Shown here piece after piece: positions 12,719 to 15,022 of a stretch of DNA of 15,022 nt; positions within the stretch are counted from its first letter, which is position 1, and each line of letters begins with the position of its first letter. The translations under genes were made by a program, and so were the position numbers. The stretch lies in the NCBI GenBank assembly GCA_017302015.1, contig JAFLEE010000105.1, positions 1 through 15,022 of the forward strand, given 5' to 3'. The notes beneath the pieces were generated by a model. It did not search any database. It saw nothing but the letters and a program-made list of their open reading frames with translations, and was not told where the DNA came from. This stretch comes from Spirochaetota bacterium. GTDB taxonomy: Bacteria > Spirochaetota > UBA12135 > COTS27 > JAFLEE01.

Positions 12719-13770
12719 ACGTGGTGCTCACCGGGGGAGGAAGCGGCGGCCATGCGTTCCCCGCGATGGCCCTGGCCGAGAGAGCGATGGGGGAGGGCCA
12801 CGAGGTGCGCTATTTCGGGAGCGAAGAGGGCATCGAACACCGCCTCGCCATCGATAAGGGGATCCCCTTCACCCCCATCCCCGTAGGGAAATTGCGCCGC
12901 TATTGGTCCTGGAGGAATTTCATCGATCCGCTGCGGGTCGTCCAGGGCATCTGGGTCTCTTGGCGGAAACTACTCAAACTCCCGAAAGCCTCCACGGTCG
13001 TCTATTCCTTCGGCGGATTCGTCGGGCTTCCCGTCGTGGTCGCGGCCTTCCTGGCCCGCAGAAAATGCGTCCTCCACGAACAGACCAGCCGGGCGGGTCT
13101 CGCCAATCGCCTCTCGGCTCCCTTGGTCAAAAGGATCTTCCTCTCATTCGAAACATCCCGGCGCTTCTACCCGCCCCGGAAGACCACGGTCTCAGGCTAT
13201 CCCCTGAGGCGCGAGTTCACCGAGGGACGCCCGACCGAGAGGGTCCTGGAGGGCCGGACCTACGGGGTTGATGGCTCCCCCCTGCTCCTGGTCACGGGCG
13301 GCGGCAATGGGAGCCGGATCCTCAACCAATGGATCCTGCGATCCCTCGATCGGATCCCCGCAGGCTGGAGAATCCTCCACCTCACCGGTCGATCCCTCTT
13401 CGAGGAACACCGCCCCTTCGCCAGCGATCGCTACCATCCCGTGCCCGCCCTCTTCGAAGGCATGGCCGATTTCATGCGCCTCTCCAAGGCACTCGTCGCC
13501 CGTGGAGGTGCCGGTACCGTGAGCGAGATCGCCTTCCTAAAGAAGCCCGCCGTCATCGTGCCGCTGGCGATCGCCCAGGGAAACGAGCAATACCACAACG
13601 CAAAAGAAGCCTCCATGCGATCCCCCATGAAAATCCTCACTGAATCGGAAATCGCCCGGGCCGACCTATGGGAAACCATCGATGTTTTGCTGCGCCTTCC
13701 GATCCCCGAACCCGGCCCTTCCATCCCCCAAAAAAGCCCAGTCGAAATCCTGTTGCAGGAAGCCAATTGA
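12715..13770 (+). CDS. murG: MurG, lipid II-forming UDP-GlcNAc transferase (GTG start)
   Basis: MurG adds GlcNAc to undecaprenyl-PP-MurNAc-pentapeptide at the inner membrane face, completing lipid II. The 351 residues form a GT-B fold. The N-terminal glycine loop reads VVLTGGGSGGHAFPA (3-17), the second half opens with LLLVTGGGNGSRILN, and the donor site is ARGGAGTVSEIAFLKKPAVIVPL (262-284) followed by GNEQYHNA, where Q corresponds to the sugar-contacting Gln. The membrane-associating patch VGKLRRYWSWRNFIDPLRV is clear. GTG 12715 follows GAGGGA and overlaps the phosphatase stop. murG is outside any visible division/cell-wall cluster. The last stretch is richer in A and C than earlier genes, leading into the repeat array. 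Confidence 0.92.
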   Translation: MNVVLTGGGSGGHAFPAMALAERAMGEGHEVRYFGSEEGIEHRLAIDKGIPFTPIPVGKLRRYWSWRNFIDPLRVVQGIWVSWRKLLKLPKASTVVYSFGGFVGLPVVVAAFLARRKCVLHEQTSRAGLANRLSAPLVKRIFLSFETSRRFYPPRKTTVSGYPLRREFTEGRPTERVLEGRTYGVDGSPLLLVTGGGNGSRILNQWILRSLDRIPAGWRILHLTGRSLFEEHRPFASDRYHPVPALFEGMADFMRLSKALVARGGAGTVSEIAFLKKPAVIVPLAIAQGNEQYHNAKEASMRSPMKILTESEIARADLWETIDVLLRLPIPEPGPSIPQKSPVEILLQEAN

Positions 13771-13920
13771 GGCCCCATGGCCAAAAGCCCCAACTCAAGT
13801 AACCTGATCCCAAAAAAGCATCCGTCATTCATTTTCGCCCGAAAATCAGTTTGTAAAATTGAAGATCGCCACGATTTGTCACCGTTAACCATCTCCCCGA
13901 GAATCGCCTAAACCATCCAA
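13771..13920. other. Gene-free stretch after murG with one inverted repeat
   Basis: No credible open frame is present. ATTTTCGCCCGAAAAT at 13831-13846 is a perfect inverted repeat (seven-base arms, two-base centre) about 60 bp after the murG stop. It could form a weak A/T stem, but only CAGTTTG follows, so it is a poor intrinsic terminator. Composition drops abruptly from GC-rich coding to mixed A/C-rich sequence here. Confidence 0.4.
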
Positions 13921-14410
13921 AATCTCCCGTATGGCCATCCCGCCTAAAAGTCTAAGATCCCGATCAAGCAATTTTCGACTCCCCAAACCCACCATCCAAA
14001 AAAGGATCATTACGAATCCAAAGTGCATGTAAGACCCAAAACCAATAAGAAATATCCACCGCCCTTGTCGTCTCAAACCCAGTATCCCAATCCCGCACTA
14101 ATCCAAAAATCAATCCGAGTCCACGGTCCTCCAGTCGAGAAAAACAAGCAACGAATCCCATCGCCCCGTAAAACTCTTAAAAGCAAATCAAGTCGGCATC
14201 CATCGTCCATAAAAACCAAATACAGAACGCAAAGCCCATAAATCAACAAGCAAATACTCCACCGTCCCGGAAAAAATCAAGCCCAAGCCAATATCCCTGT
14301 AACTCGCAAAATTCGTAGAATCAAGTCAAGCGCTATTGCATCCGTCTTAGAAAACAAAATGAAGAGTCTTCATTTGGCGCAAAACCCTTGGAATCGAACC
14401 GAGTCTGGAA
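13921..14410. repeat. Degenerate left part of the ~72 bp A/C-rich repeat array
   Basis: Diverged copies of the downstream unit can be recognised by shared landmarks. AATCTCCCGT recurs at 13921; CCCCGTAAAACTCTTAAAA at 14165 and AATATCCCTGTAACTCGC near 14290 match the CTCCCGTAAAATCCTTAAAA landmark; and GCATCCGTCTTAGAAAA near 14339 lies about 72 bp before the first clear unit. Similarity falls toward murG. No frame here has recognisable protein features. Confidence 0.5.
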
Positions 14411-14975
14411 TCCTCCGACCCAGAAAAAAATCCGGTTCCCCAATCTCCTGCAAAATCTTTAAAATCATACCAATCTATAAATCCTCATTCCCCCAAAAAC
14501 CATCCCAAAAACCGAACGCTGCATCCCAGGCAACTCTTGAAATCCTAAAAATAAATCAAAGCACGGAATCCTCCGTCCCAGAAAATCAAAACCCGCCGCC
14601 AAAACAACCCGCAAAATCCTGAAAACCAAACAAAGCCCAAAATCCTCCGTCCCAGAAACAAAATCCCGATTCCCAATCTCCCGTAAAATCCTTAAAATCA
14701 AAACAAGCCTGGAATCCTCCGACCCAGAAAACAACACCCGCCGCCCAAACAACCCGCAGAATCCAGAAAACCAAACAAAGCCCAAAATCCTCCATCCCAG
14801 AAACAAAACCCGCCGCCCAAACAATCCGCATAATCCATAAAACCAAGCCCAAAATCCTCCTCCCCAGAAACAAAATCCCGCTTCCCAATCTCCCGTAAAA
14901 TCCTTAAAATCAAAACAAGCTCAAAATCCTCCACCCCAGAAAAAACCAAACCCCGCATCCCAATAACCCAAGCCG
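14411..14975. repeat. Tandem array of ~72 bp A/C-rich units
   Basis: Units begin with TCCTCCGTCCCAGAAA or a close variant at 14411, 14482 (very diverged), 14569, 14643, 14715, 14788, 14855 and 14927, with spacings of 71, 87, 74, 72, 73, 67 and 72 bp. There are two subtypes. One (14411, 14643, 14855) continues with a TCCCAATCTCCCGTAAAATC segment; the other (14569, 14715, 14788) continues with CCCGCCGCCCAAACAACCCGC. Copies at 14643-14708 and 14855-14920 agree at 63 of 66 positions. Bases 14581-14640 contain 30 A, 21 C, 6 G and 3 T. The array may continue past the right edge. Unit lengths are not all multiples of three, so it does not encode one peptide repeat. Whole units are conserved, which rules out CRISPR. 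Confidence 0.85.
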
Positions 14976-15022
14976 ACCAAATGCCCCCCCCAAAAAGAGA
15001 TATTATGTTGCGGCCGACCCCC

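Noticed and set aside
13831-13853. ATTTTCGCCCGAAAAT as an intrinsic terminator of murG
   Set aside because: The stem is mainly A/T and no run of T follows, so it is kept only as an inverted repeat.
14465-14958. Overlapping minus-strand open frames across the repeat array, with peptides repeating about every 24 residues (e.g. ILRILREIG, SGTEDFGL)
   Set aside because: The same peptide pattern appears in more than one frame because unit lengths (67-87 bp) are not all multiples of three. No start with a ribosome site and no continuous long frame exists. The periodicity is a by-product of the DNA repeat.
14411-14975. CRISPR array suggested by regularly spaced TCCTCCGTCCCAGAAA cores
   Set aside because: The sequence between cores is itself conserved between units, so there are no unique spacers, and no cas genes are visible.
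15001-15006. TATTAT at the right edge as a promoter of a following gene
   Set aside because: No -35 is visible at a suitable distance and the following sequence lies outside the window.

Overview
The window is a GC-rich, gene-dense bacterial chromosome segment with 17 protein-coding genes, one of them cut by the left edge. Genes overlap heavily, with ATGA, GTGA and longer overlaps. No rRNA, tRNA, transposase or CRISPR array was found. A lipoprotein with a loose lipobox and a membrane-anchored SurA/PpiD-like protein suggest a diderm cell. A MptE-like/Maf protein next to the ffh-rpsP-trmD-rplS operon would suit a motile lineage such as a GC-rich spirochaete, but this placement is tentative. Where promoters can be read they look like a housekeeping sigma-70 type, roughly TTGNNN-17 bp-TAYGAT.

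Layout: (1) 1-1349, minus strand: rluB-type pseudouridine synthase followed by pheA (chorismate mutase/prephenate dehydratase, truncated). (2) 1384-8009, plus strand, divergent from rluB: ffh, rpsP, khpA, rimM, trmD, rplS, then a PPIase-less SurA/PpiD-like protein and a MptE-like/Maf protein. This is a translation, tRNA-modification and protein-export operon with an envelope and surface-glycosylation tail. (3) 8006-9390, minus strand: an ECF-like sigma factor followed by pyrF. (4) 9588-10992, plus strand, divergent from the sigma factor: a small lipoprotein and a DHH-family phosphoesterase. The divergent gap holds an outward-facing pair of matching promoter-like motifs, and the lipoprotein leader can be drawn as a hairpin plus an H-type pseudoknot. 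(5) 11006-11989, minus strand: manA. (6) 12071-13770, plus strand, divergent from manA: a PPP-family (ApaH-like) phosphatase and murG. (7) 13771-15022: 1.25 kb with no credible gene. It is strongly A/C-rich on the plus strand and is largely built from degenerate tandem repeats of about 72 bp that become cleaner toward the right edge.

The least expected parts are the A/C-rich repeat array after murG (possibly with a three-unit higher-order arrangement and the composition of a Rho-loading region), the structured lipoprotein leader with its inverted promoter pair, a TrmD whose expected catalytic Asp appears to be Glu, and a DHH phosphoesterase reading EHH. No T-tract intrinsic terminator was found anywhere. 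The two convergent gene pairs overlap or are 13 bp apart, so Rho-dependent or collision-based termination is likely.
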